Assembly (NCBI RefSeq): GCF_964204865.1
Contig: NC_135252.1
Span: 15,769,383 to 15,833,382 of the forward strand
DNA from: Styela clava
Lineage: Eukaryota; Chordata; Ascidiacea; Stolidobranchia; Styelidae
DNA: 64,000 bases
Direction: 5' to 3'
Shown: positions 1-12,697 of the stretch, in pieces
Numbering within the stretch: position 1 is the stretch's first letter
Layout: every line of letters begins with the position of its first letter
Position numbers and translations under genes: made by a program
Notes under the pieces: generated by a model
The model's input: only the letters and a program-made list of their open reading frames with translations
What the model was told of the DNA's origin: nothing
Database searches by the model: none

Positions 1-45
1 CTTTCGGCACACACGGCTTATATTACACGGCTTATATTATTTTGA

Positions 46-324
46 CTATTGCCAACACTTGCAGTTTGCCAACTCAAGAACTGATTTGGGGGCTTGAAGT
101 AGATCCATCAATTTAACCCGCAAAACACCCTTATCAAGAACACATTTATGGCCGATAGGTGGGAGAATAATTGGCCTTGGTTCTAGGCAACAATGATGAA
201 GTCCTGCCAGGTAATTTTCCATCAGCTTGCTTGCTTCTTGCCCCACATGCTTCTTCAGTGAATCATTGTTGGGTGGATGAGTATAATCCATATGCCAGTG
301 ATAAAAAGACGTGCCTGGTATCAT
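46..324 (-). pseudogene. Transposon-like ORF remnant
   Basis: A 92-codon minus-strand ORF inside the intron before exon 4 of copy 1. Its end (PKSVLELANCKC) resembles, from memory, the Cys-rich linker seen in proteins carried by many invertebrate transposons. Upstream minus-strand sequence (to about 1120) reads as interrupted pieces such as EFVCSLYGEDMKNVNDTRHV. It is broken by stops. A duplicate is at 15099-15377. Identity uncertain. Confidence 0.35.
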
Positions 325-1629
325 TTACATTCTTCATATCCTCTCCATACAGTGAACAAACAAATTCCCCAGCTTTATTTATTAATGCCTCGTTAACCTC
401 AAAAGATCTTCATATTTAAAAAAAAAAATGAATTGAAAAACTCAATGAAGTCTCCAACATCGGTTTGATGGGCAGTTCCAATTGCAGAAAAGCGAGAAAG
501 TATTTCATTATGAATAGCCCATCTAAGCTGTTTGCAACTGTTATGATTTTCATATACCTTTACGCTTCAAGACTTCTTGTTCGATCCATTTTATAGCACT
601 GATAGCAGCAGGGATTAGAGCCTGCGTTAGGTTGAATTGGTGGAACATTGCCGTTTTCTTTTGTAGTGCAGTATCTAATATGAGGAAGAAAATCATATTT
701 GGAATAGCAAGAGTGTAAAAATACCACTAAATACTGACTAATTCATAATGCATTTTATCTGATGTACTCAATGAGCGTATACATGCTCATTGCATTACTA
801 GAGTCCTGCAGTGTTTGCATGCCGGTACTAGACTATATCTACACTGAATTTCGATATATCACAATCTGAAATGCCCTATGGACTATATTTTAAAACATCA
901 ACTGTCTGTCTACAACTTGATTTCTCACCTCTCAATCGCTTCCAGTGCTACTTTTCTTTCCACTGCGGCATTACTCATCATTGCTTCCCAGGTTCTTGTC
1001 GACTCTATGAATTTAGATTTAGACCAACCGACATCGGTAAAATTGATTGTTTTCCTCTCTTTCACACAACCGTGCATTACAGAAACAGCCATTAATTTAT
1101 ATTTCCAAATATGCCATGGCATATATAGTAGTATAAGTCTGCTGAATAGTCAAGAATTGTTATTAAATTATTCATAAACCTTTCATGCAAGTCAGAAAAT
1201 ATCGTTGTTTGTGGCATATTATTCTAGGTCTAGCCTTCCTTGGAGTTATCGTACCTATTTTACAACGTCTTATGAGCCAGTGCTCACCTAAAACTGCTAT
1301 TTAAGGTAAGGATATACAAGTATTTAATATCCTACTCATACTTTTCTACCACCTTCTTAGAATAACTCAATTAATAACAAGAGAGCTATGCTCAAATATA
1401 TGGACACGTAGCGCCACTCAGTGGCAATAATTTTGATGACGTCATAGCGAAAAAAAAAATAATGGCCTTCTGGAGAAAAATTTTATCTTCAACCACTGAA
1501 AATATCAAAGCAATTGGTCCAGTATTCGAAGAGAAAAGCGATTTTTTAAAAATGGAGACGGAGACAAATAACAACAATAACGAAAACAACAAAATTTTGA
1601 AACGATCGTTATGGCCACTAAACGTGTCC

Positions 1630-2010
1630 AATAACTGAAAAAGACTGTGGAAAGGCTACTCAACGCAAAAGCGAGCAGTAGTACATCTGATATCCATCCG
1701 ACCATGGGGGATCCACCTACAGCTGACCAATTTGATTGTTACGTCATGCAGAATATCTGCGTTCATTGGCCCATGATACCGAAAACAGAGGATATAGGAC
1801 AGGCGGTAACACATATTTATTGTAGTAAAAACGTCTTTTCCGTAAAACGTGCAACTTTTGGAAGTGGGAACAAGGCGATATTTGTTACTAAATTTCTAAG
1901 GAACATTTTAAAATCATTTTCAGGTAGTTACCTCATGTGCGCTACGAAACTGAGAGATAAATGGCCTCGGCTCGCGGCCTACATGAGCAGACTATTATTT
2001 CGTTTGAAAC
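1630..2010 (+). repeat. Dispersed repeat, direct copy in copy 1 intron
   Basis: Starts near AATAACTGAAA and runs through GTTACGTCATGCAG to GTGCGCTACGAAACT. A second direct copy is at 16683-17065. A divergent inverted copy lies at 13424-14058. Confidence 0.6.
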
Positions 2011-5000
2011 AATCTTTTTAAAATTATTTTGAGATCTAAATCTTTATGTTCTTAGGACAAGACTGGATGAAAAATAGAAAAATTGTCTGCTTTGTATATT
2101 TAATTATCAAGTGTCTATTTTTAGGGTAACACTGCGGGTCTGGTTGTTGCGGATGTTCGGGAGACTCAGACCTTTGATGTTACTGCCAATGTGCCTGCTC
2201 AATCAAGTGTGGAATTTCATCTTGTTTATCAGCAACTATTGAAGCGGAGGCTAGGGCAATATGATCATACAATTATGGTGAACCTGAGAGAGGTAATTTC
2301 TAACGTTGAAATTAAGAAAAAACTCAAAGTTGAAAGTTAGCTATATCACATCAATGGCAAAGGCCACGGCAATGAAGAGCAAGGCAGTATTGTGCAACAC
2401 ATAGATGAAAAAATTGCCGGTGTCTTTTGATTTTCAAAGCAGTCACTCACCAGTTACTGGTAAACGTGGAGGGTGGAGTGGGAATGCTGTGAAAATACCC
2501 TCATTTGCTTATGTTTTGTGAGTTCGCGTGAACTTGTTTGCGCAAATTTTCTTACAAAAAAACGAAAACAAACAAGATATATAAGTAAAAGCGTTCTGGG
2601 AGACACTTTCAACTTTAACCACCGAAAATATGGAAAGCAAATAGTTCAGTAGAAAAAAGTGAAAGACAAATGTCACAACATCAACATAATGAACAACAAT
2701 TTATATAAACGATCTATAGGTCTATTTTTATACATTGAATTATTGCCCACCAATCTATTTACTACATTTCAAATACGTCATTATACAACCGACCTGATTT
2801 AAGAGAAGTTCCTTTCACTAAGACTAGGGTGGAAATTATTTGTATATATAAAGATGGGGGTTAATGTGAGGAAGATGTTGAACATGGAGTAAGTTTTAAA
2901 TACTCTCCCATTTTTGATCATTTTGTGATTGATATATTCATAACGGAAAGATCCGGAATTACATCGATATCTACTACATATGCTGGTGAGGGTAGTGGAG
3001 CCAGAGACAAGGGTCTGAGAGGACGAGATTCAGACGGTATACTACAAGTCAATACTGATGTCAGAAGAAGCAAATACCAGGCTAAAGTCACGTTAGTATT
3101 TTTGTCAAATAATCATACTTAGAATGAGAAATACGACAAATAATACCTAATGTTAGTTCAATGAGAAATAAGTGGGAACATAAGTCTATAAAGAGTTTTC
3201 ATATGTCATACATACATCGTCAGATTTTCCTGTCTAAGCAGTCATTGTAACTATTTTAGATCACCAAACGTATGAAACGGACATATTCACGAACGTCTAA
3301 AAATACACATTGATTTGAAAAACAGTCGAGTACAACGATTTAAAACTGTTTGTACACAAGTTCTTATTATTATTTTTTTCAATCTAGATTCAAGCCAACA
3401 CCAACCGAAATGCGTCGTCTTATAACTTTACCTGAAGATGAACAAAAATTTACTGTAAATTATGACGTTACTCGGGAAGATTTAGGTGGAGAAATTCAAA
3501 CAAGAAACGGATACTTTTTCTTTTTTTTTCGCCAGAAGATCTTCCAGTTTTACCCAAGAAAGTTGTTTTTGTGATTGATAGAAGTGGATCGATGTCCTGG
3601 AAAAAAATCTCGCAAACCAAAGATGCATTTGTATCGGTCATAAAAGAACTCAGAGACTCCGACCAGTAAGAACAAAAATTCAACTATGTTTGTGGATTTC
3701 AAGATGACCTAAAATCGCGTAATTTTAATCAGACATAATATATTACCTTATCTAGAATGTCAAACATGCGTTTAATGATAATATTCAGGAATTTCCATGG
3801 GGCAGGTTGGTATTGATCACACCAAACTGCGCAGGTGAAGATGTGTAGACTGATTGACACTATATGTTATGGGAGTGATGAGTATTTTCAAGTAGAATTT
3901 CTACCAATCATAACTGTTTAGCAGGTATCAACGTTTTGAACGGGAATGTTTTTACATTAATACTGCTGTATCATGTTATCGTCAATTCTAAATGGCAATG
4001 ACATCTTAGCTACTAGCACCTAACTGGCGCGGTACATTTTCACAGATTCAACATTGTGTCATTCGCGAGCAGCCTAACTATATGGTCGGACACCAAGGCC
4101 GGTTTAGTTGACGTAACTAAAGCGAATCTAAATAACGCCATTGCACACGTAAACGGTATTCGTGCTGCAGGAGGTGAGTATGAGCTCTCAGTCACGTGAC
4201 TTTACATATTGTTGCTTATGTATTACATGAACAATCTATGGTATTCAATCGCCTTTATTATTGTCAAGGACCGATATCAACAGTGCCTTAATAGCAGCTT
4301 CTGAATTACTCTCTGGAGTAACGATCGATGACGAAGTTTCAGCAATGATAATTCTTTTAACTGATGGTAATCCGACGTCGGGAATTACAAGAACATCTAG
4401 TATCCGAAAAAATATAAAAGAAAAAATTGCAGGACGATTTTCTCTGTTTTGTCTTGGATTTGGCGATGATTTGGATCATGACTTTTTAAAACGAATGGCA
4501 AATGAAAACGACGGAATAGCCAGGTATCAAAACTACATTAAATCTTTTCAACCTAACAAATAGATTTTACTTATTTATTCCTATTTTGCAGAAAAATTTA
4601 TGAAGATTCCGACGCCGACTTACAATTGGAAGGATTTTTTCAAGAAGTTGCGACACCACTTTTGCTCAATGTCAAAATGACTTATTTAGGTGTGAACTTG
4701 GCAACCATCAGTCAAACAGATTTTAGCGAATTCTTCAGAGGATCTGAAGCTGTTGTTGTTGGAGCAATAGCCAATGACGGTGAGTTGCAGTAACCGAGTC
4801 CAGTACGACGATGCAATTTTCTGAGAGGTTATCTGCTTTTTCTCGTTCATTTCTTGCATTATCTAGCGATATTTGCAGGTAATAATATTATTTTGGCATT
4901 TTTGTCTAGACACAATATATCTATATATAATTAATGCAAATATAGTTGATAATAAACATTTGTTAAAAATCGTTCAGATGACAAAACGAAAGTTGTTAAA

Positions 5001-5711
5001 TCAACGATCAAAGGAACATCTAAGGATGGTGAAGTAGAATATAAAGTAAAAAGCAAAGAATTAGATAAAACATTTCAACACTGGCACAAAGAAACTGGCG
5101 CATTTGAAGATTTTATAGAACGTTTATGGGCGTATTTCACAATACGCGATCTTTTGGAAAAAAGAACTTTATCCTCAAGTCGAGTGAGTTATTCTTGTTC
5201 AAACTCGTGTTCTTCACTCTTTTTGGCTATTTAAAATTCCATGCTCTCATTATTTTCACCTACCTACACAGAGGGAAGTTTATCAAATTACAAGTGACGC
5301 ATTACGATTAGCTCTGAAATACAGTTTCGTGACTCCTCTCACATCGATGGTGGTTACATTACCTGAAGATGAAATAACAACAACCCCTGCTAGGCGTGAG
5401 TATTGGGATATATTCACTTGCCTAAATGACTGAAATATTTTGCTCCACCATTGCACAATAGCAGTTTAATGTGTGCTAGATTCAAATAATTGACATCTTT
5501 AAATGATTCAACGAAACAAAAGACAGGTTCCATATTTATACCAGAAAAGTAAACAAAAAATGATTCAATCATATGGTAAAGTGCGGCTATAGCAATCATG
5601 TCGACGGTCTCCCTGATAACTAGCCAAGATTATATAAGATGGATGTTTGCTCCAAGTGGTTAAGTAGTTAATCCAAAATTTTGATCAGCTATCAGTATAT
5701 TTAAATGACAG

Positions 5712-6017
5712 GTTGTTACTTATCGATTTTAATCGGTAAGTATGTTGATAGGTATTTGTTTGTCTGTTTGTCTGTTAGATGCACGCGATATCTCACGGAA
5801 GCAAGATTGAATCTGCTCCAGATTTTGCATGTGCATTCATTATATGTCGTACCGGAAGCCTATTGATTTTGGATGAATTATGTCGTATAATTAGCGAGTT
5901 ATTAATTAATTAGTGATGGGACACAAGGTGTCACTATGGAGTAAGAGCGCTGTTTTGGAGGGTCCCCTAACTTTCGATCGATAAGTCTTCGGTTTCTGAC
6001 CGATATTCTCGTTTATT
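5712..6017. mobile_element. Insertion present in copy 1, absent from copy 2
   Basis: Copy 2 reads GACAGGT then directly TTGGATTAGAAATG (near 20766-20790). Copy 1 has about 300 bp in between, with ACTTATCGATTTTAATCGGT, repeats of TTTGTCTG, and GATGCACGCGATATCTCACG. No clear target duplication is visible. Probably a transposon fragment, class unknown. Confidence 0.5.
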
Positions 6018-8152
6018 AGTTTGATTAGAAATGATGGTGTTTAAAAATGTACAGTTTTTAAGCGGCACCTTGCAAAACCTCAAAATATTCGTCAAACACT
6101 TTGCAATAGTATGGAGATAATTTTTCTGGGGCAAAAGTGGGGGGAAACATATATAACGTAAATAGTTCATTTTATTTTGGCATACGAACTTGTTTAATGA
6201 AAGGTTGTGTCAAGTTTCTAGATTAAGATCAACCGCTAATTACTTGTTTCAGTCACAATACTTCCAACAATACCTCCGTGTTATCTTCGAAGTGACGTCA
6301 TTCCTCGAGGACACCTGCTTCTACGACCTCCTATATGGTGTCCCTATATCTTGTCAGCGGCAAGAGATAGCAGCTCACCAGATAGTGGAAGGGCCTCTTC
6401 CTCGGCCAAAACCGTTTCCAGAAGAATCATAGGTTTGTACAGTACTTTAATAATTTGCCTTTGCCTCATGTTGTTTTTGATGTTAAAAAGTTGAAAAGGT
6501 CAAAGGTAACGTTACAAAATCACTGATTCTTATTTTTGTGAAGTGATTCACTGGTGCTGTACTACAACAATTTGACAATGCGATATATATACACCACCTC
6601 ACTCACGAGTTGACAGAAGTAAAGTTTCGCTACTATTATGAACCTTTTTAGTGAATGCAATTGGCTTAAATCTGTCACCTGTCCCCTGTTTTACAGTACA
6701 AGACAAAATTGTAGCGAGATGTTCAATTCCTTAGCCACGTTCCCATTTTACCTTCGCATAATATTTATTTCTGCTGTCGTTTCTGTTTTCACAATCTTCA
6801 CAGGAAGCTCTTCAGGTGGATCTTTTGTGCAGCGCTTAGGTAAGTACAAAAATATATTGTTGACAAAAATAAAACTCCTTATCTCTTACGAAATAAAAAT
6901 GTAGTGAAGTATCATTTTTAGCGACTTATTAATTTTTTCGTTGTATAACATTCAATTTTAGTTTAACTATCCACAGGTGGGTCATCGAGTAGACCTGGTT
7001 CGATGCCACGCTCAGACAAGTACAAAAATATATCCAATTGTTTTAATGAAGCCTTTCCCAATAGAAAAAAATTTAATATTTATTATGTATGATTGGTCAA
7101 ACCAAAATACCGAGGCACTAACAAGAAGTTGATAGAATACTTATGACCAATAAAAGTACTACAACGCTTAGATATAAATGCACAGAATATTTCTCCCGTT
7201 CAAACTCCAATATATACTTATTAGCTATTGCCAGCCAGCAGCAGTTCAATTTTAAATAAGTGCTGGCAGAAAATCTAATGGGTAGATGGTAATTTCTAAG
7301 AGCAAACTGACTCTGGCACACCACCGCGAAAATGGAATTCTCTTCGTAACTTGTTGAACAATCGATTTTAAACCTTCAGAAGTAAGATGATTCAGAAGAC
7401 TAGTACTTTAATTCATTTTCCAGTTCCCTTGTGAGTATCAATGAGGTCCAATATTACACCCAAAATTACACTGCTTTATTTTAATTGATGGGAACACAGT
7501 TATAACTTTCTCAGGCGTGACCGCCTACGTCACGGCTGACAATTTGTTTTTTGTGAACGCTATGCTCAGCAACATTTTTGCGTTTTGTTGCTCTTTTGTT
7601 TATTTCCGATTACTCTTGATATTTCACCATTTAATTATGTGTGTTTCGGGAGTTTCCGGTAGAATCCCACTTCTCGACGGTTTTTTAGGTTACTTGTGAA
7701 AGAGTTCTAAGGCTCTTATTTAAAAAACATACGAATTTATTTTTGCTATAAAATTGTCAATAAATATTAACTATGGCAAAACCCGAGAATTTATTACTCC
7801 GAGTAGACTTTCTGTGGTGTACTACAAACTCCGTATATTAAATACGGTACGCAAGTAACGCTACCGTTATGAACAGAACAATTCGGCTTAAACAAGTATT
7901 GAAAACGCTCTGAATGAAATAAAAAAAAGTAATTATGAGGTATATTAATGATATATATGTATATATATATATATATAGGTATTTCAGGAGGTTCCGGTTG
8001 GAAAAGACTTTTACCAGGTTTGTTGAATAACATCCTGTTAATGGTGAACGGTTGGGTTGTGAACAGTGATGAGACTCATTATATGTTCCTTACCTTATAT
8101 GTTCATAATTGAATATAATATGATTGGTATTAATGTATTCTATATATTTCAG

Positions 8153-8643
8153 GGTTTACTCTTCCACTTCCTCCACGTGAGTTTAGAATCTAATATCAAT
8201 ACTTTTCTATCTGTAAGTAGTATGCGACTCAAAATTGTAAGTGTCGATGTCGTAAAATCTCGCAACGCGACTTAACTATAGTTTACGTCATAAAGTTCAT
8301 GTTTAAAGATAATGTGCCTGGTATTGAAATGATCTATTCTATATATTTCAGGTGATCCTCCTCCACCTCATCCACGTGAGTTAGGTATCTAATACCAATA
8401 CTTTCCTATCTATTTGACACAAAACATACATTTGTTAGCTAATGTTGGATGTATAAATGAAGTAATTTTTTCCTATTGGGCTTGAACGATTTTTTTCGAT
8501 CGTAGGTATACACAATATTTGATTTGATCCCGTTGTTATACTACTCTTTGTGCCTTGCAATTTACGAAGTTTTAGAATAATGTGTTTGATACTGAGATCA
8601 TGTATTCTATATATTTCAGAGTTTAATGCTCCTATTCTCTCAC
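8153..8643 (+). repeat. Three tandem 24-nt microexons with their introns (copy 1)
   Basis: Microexons 8153-8176, 8352-8375 and 8620-8643 are each exactly 24 nt, phase 1 to phase 1, and encode 8-residue Pro-rich units. Each follows a near-identical TCTATATATTTCAG acceptor. Two are followed by GTGAGT and one by GTGCGT, then a matching segment with CTAATA...ATACTTT. This is tandem duplication of exon plus flanking intron, units about 200 and 270 bp apart. Confidence 0.75.
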
Positions 8644-10670
8644 GTGCGTTTAGTCTCTAATATTAGTACATTTTTATTCATTTAATGAAATCAAGAACGT
8701 TTCAATAATCAGTTCTTGATAATAGACAACCAATTTGAGAATTATAAAATATTAGATATGTACGCAAAAAAGATTGTTAAAAGCTATATCTTCTCCTGCG
8801 TCGAGTAATAAAAAGTGCGCTTTCTAAAAGTTGCGTTTTGATTTTTTAATATTCACAATTTGTAACAATTTTTATTAAACATTTATAGTGTATCTCAGAC
8901 GAGCATTGATTTTATTAAATGTATATATATAGATTCAAATTGATTATCTTGCTTTATTTGTTTATGACATGTACTTGTACCTATACCAACCTGTCCACAT
9001 ATTGTTCTGTGGAACAAGAGCGTAATTATCGATTTAAAACTTATAATAAACTTAACAACCCAAGACATTAATTAAAAAAGGTCAGGCATTTTTTCTAGTA
9101 AAAATGATCGAAGCACGCACTCATACCTGAGCCACCACAAATAATATTACTTTTGTGATTAGGCGCGTAAATCAAACAATTGTTGTGAGATTCATTCTAA
9201 AAATTTAGGCGCTAAAAATTTGTGCTGTCTCGATTATAATTTTTTCAACCAATTTTTAAGCTAATATCTGATATCTCTTGATTGCCTATTAAACCTATTT
9301 CTCCCTTCGTTACATTTTATCATCGTTTGCAGACATAAAAATCTGGGATAAATGTAGTGGAAAACTCGACGACGAAAGCGGCACAATACAACTCCCGCAT
9401 GAGATTAGAAAGAATCCATATCGATGTGAATGGAAGATTGAACTAACAGAAAATAGTTGGATGGACATAAAAGCGAAGACACTTAACACTACTCAAAGTA
9501 AATTATGTGACTACTTTTACTATCTCATTCGCGTATGTCTGCAGATAAGCCATTGCTATTTCTCGGAAATTGCTCATAATCGGATGTTCGAATGAAAAAC
9601 TAATCCGATAAGACGATTTAATCATATTTCAGAACACAATCTTCTTCATAGCCCTGGTCGGGTATGAGAAAAGAAATGTTTAACCAACTTATGGTTCAAA
9701 AAATATGAACTTGGGTGGCGGAGAATGCCTTAATCGAACCACGGAGCGTCGAACAATCATGCGGCGGCGTATGTCAATAATCCTCCCGCGCAGAGAGGTT
9801 TCTAGCGCTTCACACAAAGCTGCAATCTTTGCAATCGAATCTTAGATCAGTACAGTCATTAGTCGGAATATTATATACTTTTTCGCCGCGGTGTTTTATG
9901 AGCCACTGTTTACCAAACATAATTGGAACAAAAAAATAATATGCGATTGGAACTTATTTCAATAACACTAAATTTGATTCAATTCGAATCACGAACGTTC
10001 CCGCCACTCCCCCCAAGCACACCCCGCTTCTATTCAATACCAAATCAATGATTTCAACATGATTTGGTGCAGGTAATCGTCACAAGCCAGGGCAAAACTA
10101 TTTTGGAACATAAAGGTGGAATCTCCCAGTTGAAATCCGTGTCGATACAGCATAACACAGCGACTGTTCTGTTGACAGTTTATCCGAAAGATGATCGATG
10201 GCCAGGAATTGTGATTTCTTACAATCAATGTAAGTGTGATATGAGCATCCATTTATTTTATTGGATTCATGTAAACTAGTTCATGTATATTTAAGTTGCA
10301 TGCCTATTTCAATCTACGACATATGCGCGTCGAAGCCACTTAATAAATTATGGAAAAGTCGAAACTAGTAATCAGTCAATATATATGACGTGCGCAAACC
10401 ATAATTTATTCAGCACGATTTGATTAAGAAAACAATGTGTTGTGTGTTTGAATTTGTCTTTGGATGATGGATATGGTTTCTTAGTTATTATATTATATGC
10501 ATTTTGTCAATGTAGTTAACGGACCATTGCACCACTCTCATTTTTCGGCCAATTTGAAGATTGTACACATTTTACAAATATATATTGTGTCAGACTAAAT
10601 TAGGATATTTTCCCTTCTCACTCCATTTGCAATATTATATAAATTGAATACTGTTTTGTAGTCAAGCCAG

Positions 10671-11089
10671 ATCGTCCGTTGCAACCAATTGCTACACCGA
10701 AGGATTCTGAATTTGCTTTGCATCAATCTATGAAGAATTGTGGTGATGATATTTCATCTTCTAATAGCAAAGAAGGCATCATCACATCTCCCAAGTATCC
10801 AAAAATGTATCCAGACAACGCATATTGCATATGGAATTTTGCCAACACAGATTCGAGTCACAAATTGCGTTTAACCATCATTGATATGGATATAGAAATG
10901 GGATCAGGAGATCAGTGCAATCACGATAAATTAGTTATCAAAAATGGGAAGAATGTGCAACAAATCTGTGGATACAATCTGCCAGATAGAATAACGACAT
11001 CGGAGAAGAAAATATCGATTGCATTTTCGAGTGATGATAGTTTGGGAGCTGGTGGTTTCAAAATGCGATACCGATTTGTTCCTAAGTAA
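10671..11089 (+). other. Terminal CUB exon of copy 1 (still open)
   Basis: Single exon with the CUB signature: NCG, then IITSPKYPKMYPDNAYCIW, then a Cys pair (QCNH and ICGY), ending LGAGGFKMRYRF. It is open to its stop although upstream exons are damaged, and differs from the copy 2 exon (26065-26483) at scattered sites. Decay is therefore recent, or a truncated product could still be made. Confidence 0.8.
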
Positions 11090-12697
11090 CAGCTTCTCCT
11101 TATCATTTTGTCGATTTCACAAGCTAATCAGTAACGTTATTGTTTATGTTTTATGTTTTAAACAGCTATCAGTTAGATTCTAAAGTTTTCACAAATGATC
11201 CTGGTAATAAATCAATAAATTTATTCAATTCAATGTTTTTGTAGTATTACATCCAGAATATTTGAGTAGGAGAAGAATACTTACAGCGCATGTAGAAATA
11301 CATTAAAAAGTAGAAGTCGCAAGTTTGTTAAAATTAAATACTGACGGAGTGAAATCGGGGGGTTGCTTCACTTTACCATATAGCAGGTCGCGAAAAAAAT
11401 ATAACAAATATTGCACTGAGTGAACTGACAAAAATATATTTTTATACTATAAAAAATTATTTTAATCATTCCATCATGCGTTTGAATTCTCATAAATTGT
11501 GATTTTCCTATCGTCGTACCGCAAAAGTTTCGTATTTTGTTTCTTTTACATACACGATTTGAAACGTGACAATGGACCGATGTTTGGAATTCGTGGCTTT
11601 TGAACTTCGATGCAAATTTACTGGCGCCATCAGGCAAGCTCTTGAAAAAGTTACTTGTTCATCCTTGAAAGTCCAGATTATTTTTTGTTTATGCTTTTTA
11701 TGACACGGAATAAAACCGATGCACATACAAATGGATAAACGGGAATCCCAGAAAATTGAGAATATATTTACAATTCCGAATTGTGGCCAATTCGAAGACT
11801 AGTTCAAATTAGTTTTTAAACAGCATCATTTCGACTTCATTTTGCCGCCTTTATGAACTATCAAATAAATCTTAAAACGTGATCTGACTAGGAATTGCAA
11901 TATTTGTTTTATATGAAAACTCCCACATAGGAACGCCGTTCAATAAACTCACGATTGAATTGATAAAGCATGGAGCGTGCAAGAAACGACGGCAAGAAAC
12001 GACGTAAATCAGACAAAATTTTTCCTATCTAAGGGAGAATCACGAAAAAAGCACGTTACATATATTTATATTGATATTGCATATCAGTTAAATGAGAATC
12101 TTTAAAAGTTACCTAATTTTATCTTAAAATTTCAATATTTTAAAAACGTTACGATTTCGATATAAACTTGTTTAGATGATCTGGTGCGCCTCGGGCGAGT
12201 TCTGATTTTAAGTTGAAGCCTTTGTCATGCGAGTATATATTAGCTAGATCTATAGCACTGGACTATGAGACCTAAACTGGCTTGATAGCAACGCTCAGGT
12301 ATAAAAAGGGTAAAACATATCCACGAACAGCGTTCGTAATCATGTTGAGCAGCAAAAAAGGTTTTTTTTTCGGGACAGACATCGATCAATGTTTTTTGCT
12401 AATTTACCCTATAGTTCCATTTAAATTTGATGATTGCTCTTGATTAGTGGAAAGTGGGTTGAGTGAGTAACTCTTTGAGTGAGTACTTTGAGTAATCTGG
12501 AACGTTATTGGTCTTAAGAAACTTCAATATTGGACGAATACAGTTGTATATCTTCCGATATTTTCGGAACATATTTATAAGTGAATTTTGTCAGAACCGC
12601 GCTTTTTATTATATTTTGTGACTCGACGTAAAATAATTTCTGTTTATGTATTTTTGAACCGTTATTGTAATAGGTGAGTTTTATTTATATAAACGTT
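11090..12697. other. Intergenic, ITIH copies 1 and 2
   Basis: Begins with the 3' UTR and AATAAA signals of copy 1. The rest is AT-rich with no ORF that looks coding and no clear repeat. It should contain the promoter and 5' UTR of copy 2. No TATA box could be fixed. Confidence 0.5.

Larger units (their letters stand above)
1..5470 (+). repeat. High-identity tandem block, upstream unit
   Basis: Window position 1 aligns with 15054, and the match continues with only scattered differences to about 5470/20510. The unit includes 2.1 kb of intron DNA and exons 4-11 of the ITIH-like gene. The exon pair 4978-5183/20024-20229 differs at about 3 of 206 sites by eye. Confidence 0.85.
2125..11089 (+). 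pseudogene. ITIH-like VIT/vWA/CUB gene, copy 1, degraded
   Basis: This is the tandem paralog of the intact copy at 12698-26483. Its first three exons would lie before the window. Visible exon remnants are 2125-2292, 2915-3091, 3388-3665, 4046-4173, 4268-4523, 4592-4779, 4978-5183, 5272-5395, 6253-6432, 6804-6839, 6977-7015, 7988-8017, 8153-8176, 8352-8375, 8620-8643, 9333-9497, 10073-10229 and 10671-11089. They encode the end of VIT, vWA, the ITIH core, a Gly/Ser/Pro linker and two CUB segments. Lesions against copy 2: 8 bp lost at about 2914, removing a splice acceptor; 1 bp lost near 3520-3530, a frameshift in vWA; acceptor CAG changed to CAA at 4267; 6977-7015 lacks a GT donor; and the first CUB exon is 5 nt short at its donor, so the next exon is read out of frame. 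AATAAA sites lie at 11206 and 11214. The last CUB exon is still open. A sequencing error could explain the homopolymer lesion but not the others. Confidence 0.8.

Noticed and set aside
11368-11726. Overlapping minus-strand ORFs after copy 1
   Set aside because: Two frames are open over the same bases, with no domain and no counterpart after copies 2 or 3.
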